This document shows positions 25,921 through 42,800 of a DNA stretch of 64,000 nucleotides, in pieces. Position 1 is the stretch's first letter, and each line of letters opens with the position of its first letter. The notes beneath the pieces were generated by a model. It saw nothing but the letters and a program-made list of their open reading frames with translations. It was not told where the DNA came from and ran no database searches. The stretch is taken from contig NZ_CP042266.1 of assembly GCF_007856155.1 (NCBI RefSeq), positions 7,130,001-7,194,000 on the forward strand, in the 5' to 3' direction. This DNA is from Streptomyces qinzhouensis (GTDB lineage Bacteria; Actinomycetota; Actinomycetes; Streptomycetales; Streptomycetaceae). The position numbers and the translations under genes were made by a program.

Positions 25921-26419
25921 GGGGTCCTTCCTCATTTCGGTGCCCTGCACGGGCCGGGGCCCGTGCCTTGTCCGGCACGGGCCCCGGTCGTCTGCGAGCG
26001 TGGTCTCGACTTTACCAGCGCCGGACGCACGTCAGCCGTCTCGCCGCCCGGCGCGGGATTCCGCTCGCAGCTCTCCGCCCGCATCCGGAACAGGCCGCAG
26101 ACGCGACACGTGATCTCACGGGACCCGGGCCTCTGCATCCGTCAGCACCAGCTTTAGCGACAGAGCCCAAGATCTGAGCCAGAACCTCGTTCTCGTGGAC
26201 AACGCCGGCTATGCGGGTTCGGCGAGTGCCCGGAGACCTCCTGGTACACCGGTCCGCCCCCGGTGCGGAATCCAGTCGATCACCTGTCGCAACGCCGCTT
26301 GCTGACCGGCAGGAACGGTCGCAGCCGTTCCCACTCCGGGGCACTTGGATCACCCCGCCCCATGACGGGCATAAACGATCCGGAGCCACGCCAGTCACAA
26401 GATCACGTGACCCTGGTTG
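25921..26419. other. 500-bp region without a confident gene
   Basis: Apart from the hairpin at 25954-25987, I see no supported gene. A leftward open frame (26012-26398) encodes Arg/Cys/Gly-rich text with no family resemblance, and rightward frames are equally unconvincing. Base composition is less extreme than in the flanks. It could be decayed material of the same past insertion as the integrase fragment. Confidence 0.4.
25954..25987 (-). promoter_or_regulatory. 14-bp perfect hairpin just upstream of the helicase start
   Basis: CCGGGGCCCGTGCC (25954-25967) and its exact complement (25974-25987) flank the loop TTGTCC, 34 bp upstream of the helicase ATG. It may terminate upstream leftward transcription, or if inside the helicase leader it may act as a cis structure, as known for some DEAD-box mRNAs. 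No T-run follows. Confidence 0.4.
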
Positions 26420-26887
26420 TCAGTCCGCGAGGAAAGGCGCATATCCGACCGGGACCTCGCTCACCTCGAGGTCCGAGAAGAGCAGGGTCAGATCGTGGGC
26501 GTTGGTTTCGATGTGAACCTCACGGAAGTCGATCCCGACCGCCTTGGACCAGCGGCGGGTAGCCTCCGACTCGGGACGAAGCTCGGCACCGTACATCTCG
26601 TGGTACTTCGCGCCCCAGACATAACCACCGAGGTCGGGATCAGCGGTTTCGCGGTCGAGCAGACGGTCGTCCAGGGAGTCCCGCCAGGTGTCCGTGGACA
26701 GGAATGACTCGCATCGGGCCTCGACGCAGTACCGGAAGAGAAACCGCAGGTAGGTCGGCGGGCTCTGGGGGCCGTTCCACACGTGGACGATGACCTCGTA
26801 GTCGCGCATGTAGGTGGTGTATCCGTGGTGTACGACAAGATGTCCGACGGTCTCGTTCAGCGTCCGCTGAAGTTCTGCGGTGTCCAT
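26420..26887 (-). CDS. Small conserved hypothetical protein (YxiG-like)
   Basis: 155-aa protein with balanced composition and no signal or membrane segment. Distinctive stretches are HHGYTTYMRDYEVIVHVWNG, YLRFLFRYCVEARCES, GYVWGAKYHEMYGAEL and GIDFREVHIETNAHDLTLLF. The layout resembles small actinobacterial proteins annotated as YxiG-like (recalled, not verified), whose function is unknown; some lie near toxin/immunity loci. The ATG at 26887 has AGAAGGG seven bases upstream. It is isolated between two gene-poor stretches. Confidence 0.7.
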   Translation of the reverse strand: MDTAELQRTLNETVGHLVVHHGYTTYMRDYEVIVHVWNGPQSPPTYLRFLFRYCVEARCESFLSTDTWRDSLDDRLLDRETADPDLGGYVWGAKYHEMYGAELRPESEATRRWSKAVGIDFREVHIETNAHDLTLLFSDLEVSEVPVGYAPFLAD

Positions 26888-26980
26888 GTCGCCCTTCTAT
26901 CTCACTCGGCAATCCCTTCGACAGCGAGATTCCGGGGCGTTGGGCACCCGTCGCCCGAGAAATCGCCCGGAGTGACAAGC

Positions 26981-27253
26981 TCATTGTCCGCGATAGCGGT
27001 TGAGTGTACGACCCGCACCGCCGGCAGACTTCAGATAGTCGTTCTCGGCGACCGCCGCCGCCGGCTCGACCACCAGCCCTCCGGCCACGTGGACGGCAAG
27101 GTACCGCTCGATTTCGCGGACCGGCAGTCGACGTCGACAGGCAGGAAGGTCAATGGTGAGCCGGGGGAGCGCCCGGACTTCGGCGGCGGGTGCTGCTGCG
27201 CCTTCTTCGACCGCGACGGCCGGGCCGTCGAACTCGCCACCGAGGTCGAGCAA
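26981..27253 (-). pseudogene. Orphan coding fragment downstream of the stand-alone PKS
   Basis: A 90-codon leftward frame with Streptomyces-like third-position GC encodes LTIDLPACRRRLPVREIE, then RYLAVHVAGGLVVEP, and ends NRYRGQ. It reads like the tail of a real protein, but its only available start is a weak TTG at 27253 right after the PKS stop, with no ribosome-binding site. I do not recognise it. Either it is the 3' remnant of a gene cut by the arrival of the PKS, or it is spurious; the overlapping frames on both strands are worse candidates. Confidence 0.25.
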
Positions 27254-27281
27254 CGGGCCAGGGGGTGGTGCCCGGCGCGCA

Positions 27282-34460
<7,179 letters not shown>

Positions 34461-35171
34461 GACGATGTTCCTTCAGGCCACACCGCGCCGGGGGCGCGTT
34501 TGGCCGTGGTCTGGGAGAGGCATGTGAGGAGCGGGAGTGGCGTTCGCCCTGTGCACCGGCGGCGCGAACGTCTTCCGCCCGGCTCCGCGGACTTCGAGGA
34601 CCGCCACACCCGTGGCACACCGCCGGCAGGTGGGATTCACCCCGCCGTCCGCCGGGCTGAAGCGAAGGTATGGCGAAGAAGCCCTGCTGAAGAAGGGCGT
34701 CGGACGATCCCGTTCGAGTGGATCCGGAGACAGGTGTACGCCTCCCGGCCGCGGCCTCACGGGTACGGGCAGGTGCGCGGCGGCTCGCCACCGTGGCCGC
34801 GCTCCGCGCCGTACTCGGATACGGAATCCGTCGGCACGGCCGCCGGAGGTTCCCGGCAGCGGCCCTCGGACGGCCGCCGTACGTACTGTCCCGTGGCGCC
34901 GCGCGGCCGCGAGGTTCTCCTTCACCCGCTTCCTGCGCCTGACCCGCGTACGCCGCGGCGCGGGGGACCACGACATGATCCGGGCACTGGCCACGGCCGG
35001 AGCTCCCGGGCCGCTCACGGACCGGGCGCGCCCGAGCCCGCCGCCCGGGACCGGACTGCCTTGGGCACGCTCGGGCCGGGGCACCTTCGCGTACCGGCCC
35101 GGCCGAAGTCTCGCAAATTCCTTAGCCCGTTCCTGCTTCGCTGGTCCTTCCGTGAAACGAAGGGGAATGGG
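34461..35171. other. 711-bp divergent intergenic region
   Basis: Lies between the leftward PKS-TE and the rightward DIII gene. Open frames exist (for example 34537-35190 rightward) but encode Arg/Pro/Gly-rich noise with no homology I can see. It should carry promoters for both genes; the only recognisable element is the operator-like sequence at 35110-35125. Its size is unusual for such a dense region and may reflect loss of a gene. Confidence 0.5.
35110..35125. promoter_or_regulatory. Putative PAS-LuxR (PimM/AmphRIV-type) operator upstream of DIII
   Basis: CTCGCAAATTCCTTAG matches 13 of 16 positions of the palindromic PimM-family consensus CTVGGGAWWTCCCBAG, as I recall it from the pimaricin/nystatin/amphotericin systems. 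It lies 47 bp upstream of the DIII start, a plausible -35-proximal position. The mismatches fall in the left GG and right C of the half sites. Confidence 0.45.
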
Positions 35172-36209
35172 ATGGCCAAGAGCGCGCTGATCACCGGCGT
35201 CACCGGACAGGACGGGTCGTATCTGGCGGAGCATCTGCTCTCCCTGGGGTACCGGGTCTGGGGGCTGACCAGGGGGCAGGCCAACCCGCGCAAGGACCGT
35301 GTCAGCCGGCTGATTCCCGATCTCCGATTCGTCGACGGCGATTTGATGGACCAGGGCAGCCTGGTCTCCGCCCTCAACGCGGTGCAGCCGGACGAGGTCT
35401 ATAACCTGGGGGCGATCTCCTTCGTCCCGATGTCGTGGCAGCAGCCGGAACTGGTCACCGAGGTCAACGGAACGGGTGTCCTGCGGATGCTGGAGGCCAT
35501 CCGGATCGTCAGCGGTCTGAGCAAGCCGTCGGCGAGTGGTGTCGTCGCCGGGCAGATCCGCTTCTACCAGGCTTCCTCGTCCGAGATGTTCGGCATGGTG
35601 ACCCGGACACCCCAGAACGAGACCACCTCGTTCCACCCGCGCAGCCCCTACGGTGTGGTGAAGACGTACGGCCACTACATGACCCGGAACTACCGGGAGT
35701 CCTACGGTATGTACGCCGTCTCCGGGATCCTGTTCAACCATGAGTCGCCGCGGCGGGGGCCGGAGTTCGTGACCAGGAAGATCTCGCTGGCCGCCGCACG
35801 GATAAAGCTCGGCCTTCAGGAGCGGCTGCGCCTGGGAAATCTCGATGCGGTGCGGGACTGGGGCTTCGCCGGTGACTACGTCCGTGCCATGCATCTGATG
35901 CTCCAGCAGGGCCGGCCGGAAGACTATGTGGTGGGCACCGGGCAGATGCACTCGGTACGCGACGCCGCCCGGATCGCGTTCGACGGTGTGGGGCTGAACT
36001 GGGAGGACTATGTGGTCGTCGATCCCGGACTGGTACGGCCCGCCGAGGTGGAGACGCTGTGCGCGGACTCCTCCAGCGCCCGTAAGCATCTGGACTGGGA
36101 GCCGACGGTGGACTTCACCGAACTGATGCGGATGATGGTCGAGTCGGACCTGAGGCAGACACGTCTGTTGAGGGAGCACGGTGCTGAACTCTCCGGGGCC
36201 CGCTGGTAG
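35172..36209 (+). CDS. GDP-mannose 4,6-dehydratase, polyene DIII type (mycosamine pathway)
   Basis: 345-aa extended SDR enzyme converting GDP-D-mannose to GDP-4-keto-6-deoxy-D-mannose, the first dedicated step toward GDP-mycosamine. NADP-binding TGVTGQDGSYLAEHLL at the N-terminus, RVSRLIPDLRFVDGDLMDQ, catalytic region YQASSSEMFG and YGVVKTYGHYM (YxxxK), substrate loop FNHESPRRGPEFVTRKIS. The sequence follows NysDIII/AmphDIII/PimJ along its whole length. ATG 35172 is preceded by AAGGGG. In nystatin and amphotericin clusters DIII sits directly before the nysI/amphI PKS gene in the same orientation, exactly as here, except for an inserted leftward chorismate mutase-like gene. The DII aminotransferase and DI glycosyltransferase are expected outside the window. 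Confidence 0.93.
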   Translation: MAKSALITGVTGQDGSYLAEHLLSLGYRVWGLTRGQANPRKDRVSRLIPDLRFVDGDLMDQGSLVSALNAVQPDEVYNLGAISFVPMSWQQPELVTEVNGTGVLRMLEAIRIVSGLSKPSASGVVAGQIRFYQASSSEMFGMVTRTPQNETTSFHPRSPYGVVKTYGHYMTRNYRESYGMYAVSGILFNHESPRRGPEFVTRKISLAAARIKLGLQERLRLGNLDAVRDWGFAGDYVRAMHLMLQQGRPEDYVVGTGQMHSVRDAARIAFDGVGLNWEDYVVVDPGLVRPAEVETLCADSSSARKHLDWEPTVDFTELMRMMVESDLRQTRLLREHGAELSGARW

Positions 36210-36313
36210 CACCGGCGGGTACCCGGACCCGCGGTCCGGGCACCCACCGCTTCCCGGTCGCGGCACCGGCACGCGGTGGTGCCGGGAGGAGCGCCGCTCC
36301 TCACTCGGCCGCT

Positions 36314-36341
36314 GCTCCGACCCGGTTCGTGAGGTCGGAGC
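36314..36341. terminator. Terminator between DIII and the convergent chorismate mutase-like gene
   Basis: GCTCCGACC (36314-36322) and GGTCGGAGC (36333-36341) form a 9-bp perfect stem with a 10-nt loop, about 105 bp after the DIII stop and 30 bp beyond the end of the minus-strand gene, so it could serve both. Confidence 0.55.
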
Positions 36342-36372
36342 GGTTCCGGACACCTCCCCGGCGCCCGAGGGA

Positions 36373-36645
36373 TCAGCGGTGCCGCGACAGGGCGAGGACC
36401 GCCAGTGCTATGGCAGTGCCCTCCCGGCCCAGCCGTTCCGTGTACTGCCGCAGCATCGCGTTCTCCCGGGCGAGCGGCGACATCGGCAGACCCGAAGCAC
36501 GCCGGTCCGACTGCCGGCCACGGGCTCGCCGCGCGCGCAGGAGCACCAGAGCGATCAGCTGCTCGTCGAGCCGGTCGAGCTCGTCCGGCTCATAGGGCCC
36601 GGCGAGTCGGTCGGGCGCTGAGCCGCCCTCCACGGTTTCGGACAT
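36373..36645 (-). CDS. Small AroQ-type chorismate mutase-like protein
   Basis: 90-aa all-helical protein with the AroQ layout: helix 1 PDELDRLDEQLIALVLLRAR (the family's ID-x-LL-LL-R pattern), a basic stretch ARGRQSDRRASGLP where family members have the Arg/Lys ligands and GxP turn, helix 2 SPLARENAMLRQYTERLG, and helix 3 GTAIALAVLALSRHR. Chorismate mutase converts chorismate to prephenate; isochorismate-pyruvate lyase is the related alternative. Some of the usual ligands appear replaced by Arg, so catalysis is likely but not proven. It is encoded opposite to DIII and the giant PKS, between them. A shikimate-derived precursor has no obvious place in a nystatin-type polyene, so its role is open. 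ATG at 36645 has only a weak GGATC ribosome-binding site. Confidence 0.7.
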   Translation of the reverse strand: MSETVEGGSAPDRLAGPYEPDELDRLDEQLIALVLLRARRARGRQSDRRASGLPMSPLARENAMLRQYTERLGREGTAIALAVLALSRHR

Positions 36646-36679
36646 GCCGCCGATCCTGCCCTCACGCCGCTGTGTAAAC

Positions 36680-36708
36680 CCCTAGTCCATGACTAGGGAT
36701 TTTCCTGG
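36680..36708. promoter_or_regulatory. Palindromic operator region with PAS-LuxR (PimM-type) match upstream of the giant PKS
   Basis: CTAGGGATTTTCCTGG (36693-36708) matches 14 of 16 positions of the recalled PimM-family consensus CTVGGGAWWTCCCBAG. It overlaps a perfect inverted repeat CCCTAGTC-CAT-GACTAGGG (36680-36698). The site lies 100 bp before the PKS ATG and 48 bp before the divergent chorismate mutase-like start, so it could control both. In pimaricin, nystatin and amphotericin clusters this regulator class binds upstream of the corresponding PKS gene. Confidence 0.6.
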
Positions 36709-36807
36709 CACGGCCGATCGGAAACTAGCGCTGATCCGCAGGTACGCGCGGCTTTGCCACGCCCGGTCCCCTGCTGTCCGCCGGTCTTCCAGATGGATTG
36801 AGTTGAT

Positions 36808-39800
36808 ATGGGCAACGAGCAGAAACTCCGGGACTACCTCAAGCGGGCCGGCGCGGATCTGCAACGCTCACGGCTGCGGGTGAACGAGCTGGAGGCCGCG
36901 GCCAACGAGCCGATCGCCGTCATCGGCATGAGCTGCCGCTACCCCGGCGGGATCGCCTCCCCCGAAGACCTGTGGGACATGCTCGTGGCGGAACGGGACG
37001 GCATCACCGGCCTGCCCGCCGACCGCGGCTGGGAGCTCGATCCCGCGGACGGGCCCACCGACATCCGCGGCGGATTCCTCCGGGGCGCCGCCGACTTCGA
37101 CCCCGCCTTCTTCGGTATCTCACCCCGCGAGGCCCTGTCCATGGACCCGCAGCAGCGGGTGCTGCTGGAGGCGTCCTGGGAGGCCTTCGAAGGGGCCGGC
37201 ATCGACCCGCTCGCCCTGCGCTCCACCCGTACCGGCCTCTTCGTCGGCGCGATGCCGCAGGAGTACCGCACCGGGCCCGACGACGATGTGCAGGGCTTCG
37301 TCCTGACCGGCAACGCGACCAGCGTCATCTCCGGCCGGCTGGCCTACGTCCTCGGGACGGTCGGCCCGGCCGTGACCGTGGACACCGCCTGCTCCTCCTC
37401 CCTCGTCGCCCTGCACCTGGCCGCTCAGTCGCTGCGCTCCGGGGAATCCGGACTCGCACTCGCCGCGGGCGTCACCGTCATGTCCAGCCCCACCACCTTC
37501 GTGGAGTTCGCCCGGCAGGGCGGGCTGGCCGCGGACGGCCGCTGCCGCTCCTTCGCCGACACCGCGAACGGCACCGGCTGGGCCGAAGGTGTCGGCGTGC
37601 TCGTCCTGGAGCGGCTCGCGGACGCCCGCCGCAACGGGCACCGGGTACTGGCCGTCGTCCGTGGCACCGCCGTCAACCAGGACGGCGCGTCCAACGGTCT
37701 GACCGCCCCCAACGGACCCTCCCAGCAGCGGGTCATCGAGCAGGCACTGCGGGCCGCCCGGCTCTCCGCCGACCAGGTGGACGCCGTCGAGGCCCACGGT
37801 ACGGGCACCACCCTCGGCGACCCGGTCGAGGCCCAGGCGCTGCTCGCGACGTACGGCCGGGACCGCGACCCCGCGCGGCCGCTGCTGCTCGGCTCCGTGA
37901 AGTCCAACCTCAGTCATACCCAGGCCGCCGCCGGAGTGGCCGGTGTCATCAAGACGGTGCTCGCCCTGCGGCACGAACTGCTGCCCCGGACGCTGCACGT
38001 GGACGAGCCGTCCACCCATGTGGACTGGTCGGCGGGCACCGTACGCCTGCTCACCGAACCCACCCCGTGGCCGAAGCGCGAGGAACCGCGCCGGGCCGGA
38101 GTCTCCTCCTTCGGCCTCAGCGGTACGAACGCGCACGCCATCATCGAGCAGGCCCCGGAGGACACCGCCGCGCCCGAGCCGCGGCCCCCGGGTCCCGCGG
38201 CGCCGGGCCCGCTGCCGTGGCTGGTGTCCGGCCGCACCGCGGCGGCCCTGCGCGGCCAGGCGGCACGGCTGCTGGAGTTCCTGGACGCCGGCCCGCGGCA
38301 CTCCGACACCGATCTCGCGTACTCCCTCGCCACCACCCGGGCCGGCCTGGAGCACCGCGCCGTGATCACCGCCGCCGACCGGGCCGGGGCCCGGGCCGCG
38401 CTCGCCGCCCTCAGGGACGGCGAGGACGGGACCGCTGTACGGGGCGCGGTCCGGGCGCGTACCAGACTCGGCCTCCTCTTCGCCGGGCAGGGCTCGCAGC
38501 GGGCCGGCACGGGCCGTGAGCTGTACGGCAGGTTCCCGGTGTTCGCCACCGCCCTGGACGAGGCCCTGGAACATCTGGACCGCGGGTACGAAGTCCCGTT
38601 ACGCCAGGTGTTGTTCGCCGCCGACGGCAGCGACGAGGCGGCCCTCCTCGACCGTACCGGCTATGCCCAGCCCGCCCTGTTCGCCGTCGAGATCGCCCTC
38701 TTCCGGCTCGTCGAATCCCTCGGGATCACACCGGACTTCCTCACCGGCCACTCCGTCGGCGAGATCGCCGCCGCGCACTGCGCCGGAGTGTTCACCCTCG
38801 CCGACGCGTGCACCCTGGTCGCCGCCCGGGCCCGTCTGATGCAGGCCCTGCCCGAGGGCGGCGCCATGATCGCCGTCGAGGCCGCGGAGGACGAGGTACT
38901 CGCCCGGCTCACCGACGGAGTCGCCGTCGCCGCCGTCAACGGACCGGACGCCGTCGTCGTCTCCGGAACCGCCGACGAGACCACCGCCGTCGCCGCGCAC
39001 TTCGCCGGACTCGGCCGCCGGACCAGGCCGCTGCGTGTTTCGCACGCCTTCCACTCGCCCCTGATGGAGCCGATGCTCGCGGAGTTCCGCGCCGTCGTCA
39101 CCGGACTGACCCCACAGGCCCCGGCCATCCCGGTGATCTCCACTCTCACCGGCGTTCCCGCCACCGCCGCACAGCTCGCCTCGCCCGACTACTGGGCCGA
39201 CCACGCCCGCCGCACCGTCCGCTTCGCCGACGCGCTCGACTGGCTGACCGGCCACGGCACCGGCGCCTTCCTCGAACTGGGCCCCGACGGAATCCTGTCC
39301 GCCCTGGCCCGGGCCCGCCCCGAGGAGCCGGTGGCGAACCCGCTGCTGCGCCCCGGCCGCCCCGAGGCCGACACCCTCACCGAGGCCGTCGCCGCCCTGC
39401 ACGTGCTCGGTGTCCGCGTCCAGTGGGACGGCTGGTTCACCGGAACCGGGGCCCGCCCCGTCTCCCTGCCGACCTACGCCTTCGAACACCGCGCCTTCTG
39501 GCCCCGCACCGCGCTCGGCCGGCCCGCCGGGGACGTACGCGGCGCCGGCCTGGGCGCCGCCCGCCACCCGCTGCTGGCCGCCGCCGTGTCCCTCGCCAAC
39601 TCCGACGGACTGCTGCTCACCGGCCGGCTCTCCGTCCGGTCCCACCCCTGGCTGGCCCAGCACACCGTACGCGGCACCGTTCTGCTGCCCGGCACCGGCT
39701 TCCTGGAACTGGCGGTCCGGGCCGGCGACGAGGTCGGCTGCGACCTGGTCGAGGAACTCACCCTCGCCGCACCCCTGGTCCTGCCCGGACAGGGCGGCGT

Positions 39801-42800
39801 ACAGGTACAGGTGTGGGCCGGCAGCCCCGACGAAACCGGCCGCCGCACCCTGACCGTCCACTCCCGGCCCGACAGCGACCGGGACGGGGAAGCCGCCGGC
39901 GAACAGCCGTGGACGCAGCACGCCCAGGGAGTGCTGGCCACCACGGACCGGCCCGCCCCGGCCGAGAACGGGTTCGCGGCCGGAACCTGGCCCCCGGCCG
40001 ACGCCCGCCCGCTGGACCTCGACGGGTTCTACGGCCGGACGGCCGAGGCCGGATTCACCTACGGGCCGCTGTTCCAGGGCATACGGGCCGCCTGGCAGGC
40101 CGGCGACGACGTGTACGCCGAGGTGGCGCTGCCCGAAACCGGGACGGCCACGGACGCGTTCGGCATCCACCCCGCACTGCTCGACGCGGCCCTGCACCCC
40201 TGCGCCTTCCTCGACCTCGGTGAACACGGCCCCGGTGGAGTGCCCTTCGCCTGGCAGGACGTCACCCTGCACGCCACCGGCGCCACCGCCGTCCGGGTCA
40301 GACTCTCCTCGGCCGGCGACGGCGCGGTCACCCTGGACGTCGCCGACACCGAAGGCCGTCCGGTCGCCACCGTCGGCTCACTCGTCCTGCGCCCCCTGCG
40401 GGACACGGAACCGGACCCCGCCACCGCACTGGTCCGCGAATCCCTTTTCGAACTCTGCTGGGTCCGGCCGCACGGCAGCAGCACACGGCCGGCCCCGCCC
40501 TCCGTCGCCGTCCTCGGCACGGATCCCTACGGCCTCGGCACCCCGCTCGTCCGGACCGAGGGCGCCGCGCCGCCCGCCGTGGTCCTCGCCCCCGCCCTCG
40601 CCGCGCCCACCGATGACCCGGCCGCCGCCGCGCACACACTGACCGCGCACGTGCTCCGGCAGATGCAGGAGTGGCTCGCCGACGACACCACGGCCGACGC
40701 CCGGCTGACCTTCGTCACCCGCGGCGCGGTCGCCACGGCCGACGGCGAGGGCGTCACCGATCCGGCGGCCGCGGCCGTCTGGGGCCTCGTCCGCTCCGCG
40801 CAGGCCGAGCACCCCGGCCGGTTCGGCCTGCTCGACCTCGACCCCGGCGCGCCCGCCGACCTGCCCCCGCAGGCCCTGACCGGTGATGAACCGCAGCTCG
40901 CCGTCCGCGACGGCGCCGTCCTCGCGGCCCGGCTCGTCCGGGCCCGCCGGGAGCGGGCCGAACCGGTCCTCGACCCCGAGGGCACCGTCCTGATCACCGG
41001 CGGCCTCGGCGGCCTCGGCCGGATCCTGGCCCGCCACCTCGTCACCGAGCGCGGCATACGCCATCTGCTGCTGGCGAGCCGGCGCGGCCCCGCCACCGAG
41101 GGCGCCGCCGCATTCGCCGGCGAACTGGAGGCGCTCGGCGCCCAGGTCGCCGTCGAAAGCTGCGACCTCACCGACCGGTCCGCCGTCACCCGGCTGCTCG
41201 CCACCGTCCCCGCCGCGCATCCGCTCACCGCCGTGGTGCACACCGCGGGCATCCTCGACGACGGCGTCCTCACCGACCTCACCCCGGAACGGATCAGCGC
41301 CGTCCTGCGGCCCAAGGCCGATGCCCTCTGGCACCTCCACCGGGCCACCGCGGAGAGCTGCCCCGACCTGGCCGCCTTCGTGGTGTTCTCCTCCCTCTCC
41401 GGCTCCGCGGGCGCCCCGGGCCAGGGCAACTACGCCGCCGCGAACGCCTTCGCCGACGCCGTCGCGCAGTCGCGCCGCGCCGCCGGACTGCCGGCCCGCT
41501 CCCTCGGCTGGGGACCGTGGGCCCTCACCGCCGGTATGACGGGCACGATGACCGGCGCCGACCTGGAGCGGCTGGCCCGCCGGGGCACCCCCGCCCTCAC
41601 CGTGCGGGACGGACTCGCCCTGTTCGACGCGGCCCTCGCCGTGGACGCGCCGGTCCTGCTGCCCGCCCGGCTCGACCTGCCCGTACTGCGCGCGCTGGGC
41701 GACGTACCGCCGCTGCTGCGCGGACTCGTCCGCACCCCCGTCCGGCGCTCGGCCGTCGCCGGGTCCGAAGCCGCCACCGGACTCGTGCAGCGACTCGCCC
41801 GCCTCGACGGGACGGACCGGACCGAAGCCGTCGTCGCCCTCGTCCGTACCCAGGTCGCCGCCGTACTACGGCACGGCGGACCCGACGACGTGGACCCGCT
41901 CCACCGGTTCCAGGACCTCGGCTTCGATTCGCTCACCGCCGTCGAACTCCGCAACCGCCTGCGCCTGCACACCGGGCTGCGCACCTCCGCCACCGTGATC
42001 TTCGACTATCCGACGGTCACCGCGCTCGCCGCGCACCTCCTCGACGAACTCATGGGCGACCGGGGCGCCGTCGCCACGGACCCCGCCCCGCGCACCACCG
42101 CGGCCTCCGACGACCCGATCGCCATCGTCGGCATGAGCTGCCGCTACCCGGGCGGCGTCGCCTCCCCCGACGACCTCTGGCGACTGGTCCGCGACGGCAC
42201 CGACGCCGTCTCCGGTCTGCCCACCGACCGGGGCTGGGACCTCGACGGGCTCTACCACCCGGACCCGGACCACCCCGGCACCGCCTACACCCGCTCCGGC
42301 GGATTCCTCCACGAAGCGGCCGAGTTCGACCCCGGCTTCTTCGGTATGAGCCCGCGCGAAGCGCTGGCCACCGACGCCCAGCAGCGGCTGCTGCTGGAGG
42401 CCTCCTGGGAGGCGGTCGAACACGCGGGCATCGACCCGGTCTCGCTGCGCGGCTCCCGGACCGGCGTGTTCGCGGGCGTCATGTACAACGACTACGCGGC
42501 CACCCTCGCCGACAGCCGCTTCGAAGGACACCAGGGCAGCGGCACCTCGCCGTCCATCGCCTCCGGCCGGGTCTCGTACACCCTCGGCCTCGAAGGCCCG
42601 GCCGTCACCGTGGACACCGCCTGCTCCTCCTCACTCGTCGCCCTGCACTGGGCCATGCAGGCCCTGCGTGCCGGTGACTGCCCGCTCGCCCTCGCGGGCG
42701 GCGTGACCGTCATGTCCACCCCGACGTCCCTCATCGAGTTCTCCCGCCAGCGCGGCCTCGCCCCGGACGGCCGTTGCAAGGCCTACTCCGACTCCGCCGA

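Noticed and set aside
26012..26398. 128-codon leftward frame upstream of the helicase
   Set aside because: Biased Arg/Cys/Gly content, no recognisable motif, overlaps the hairpin region; not reported as a gene.
34537..35190. 217-codon rightward frame between the PKS-TE and DIII
   Set aside because: Arg/Pro/Gly-rich noise without domain features; it overlaps the DIII start and has no ribosome-binding site.
39330..39565. Possible additional domain between AT and DH in module 1
   Set aside because: It is the ordinary post-AT linker ([13 protein letters not shown]), present after every AT here.
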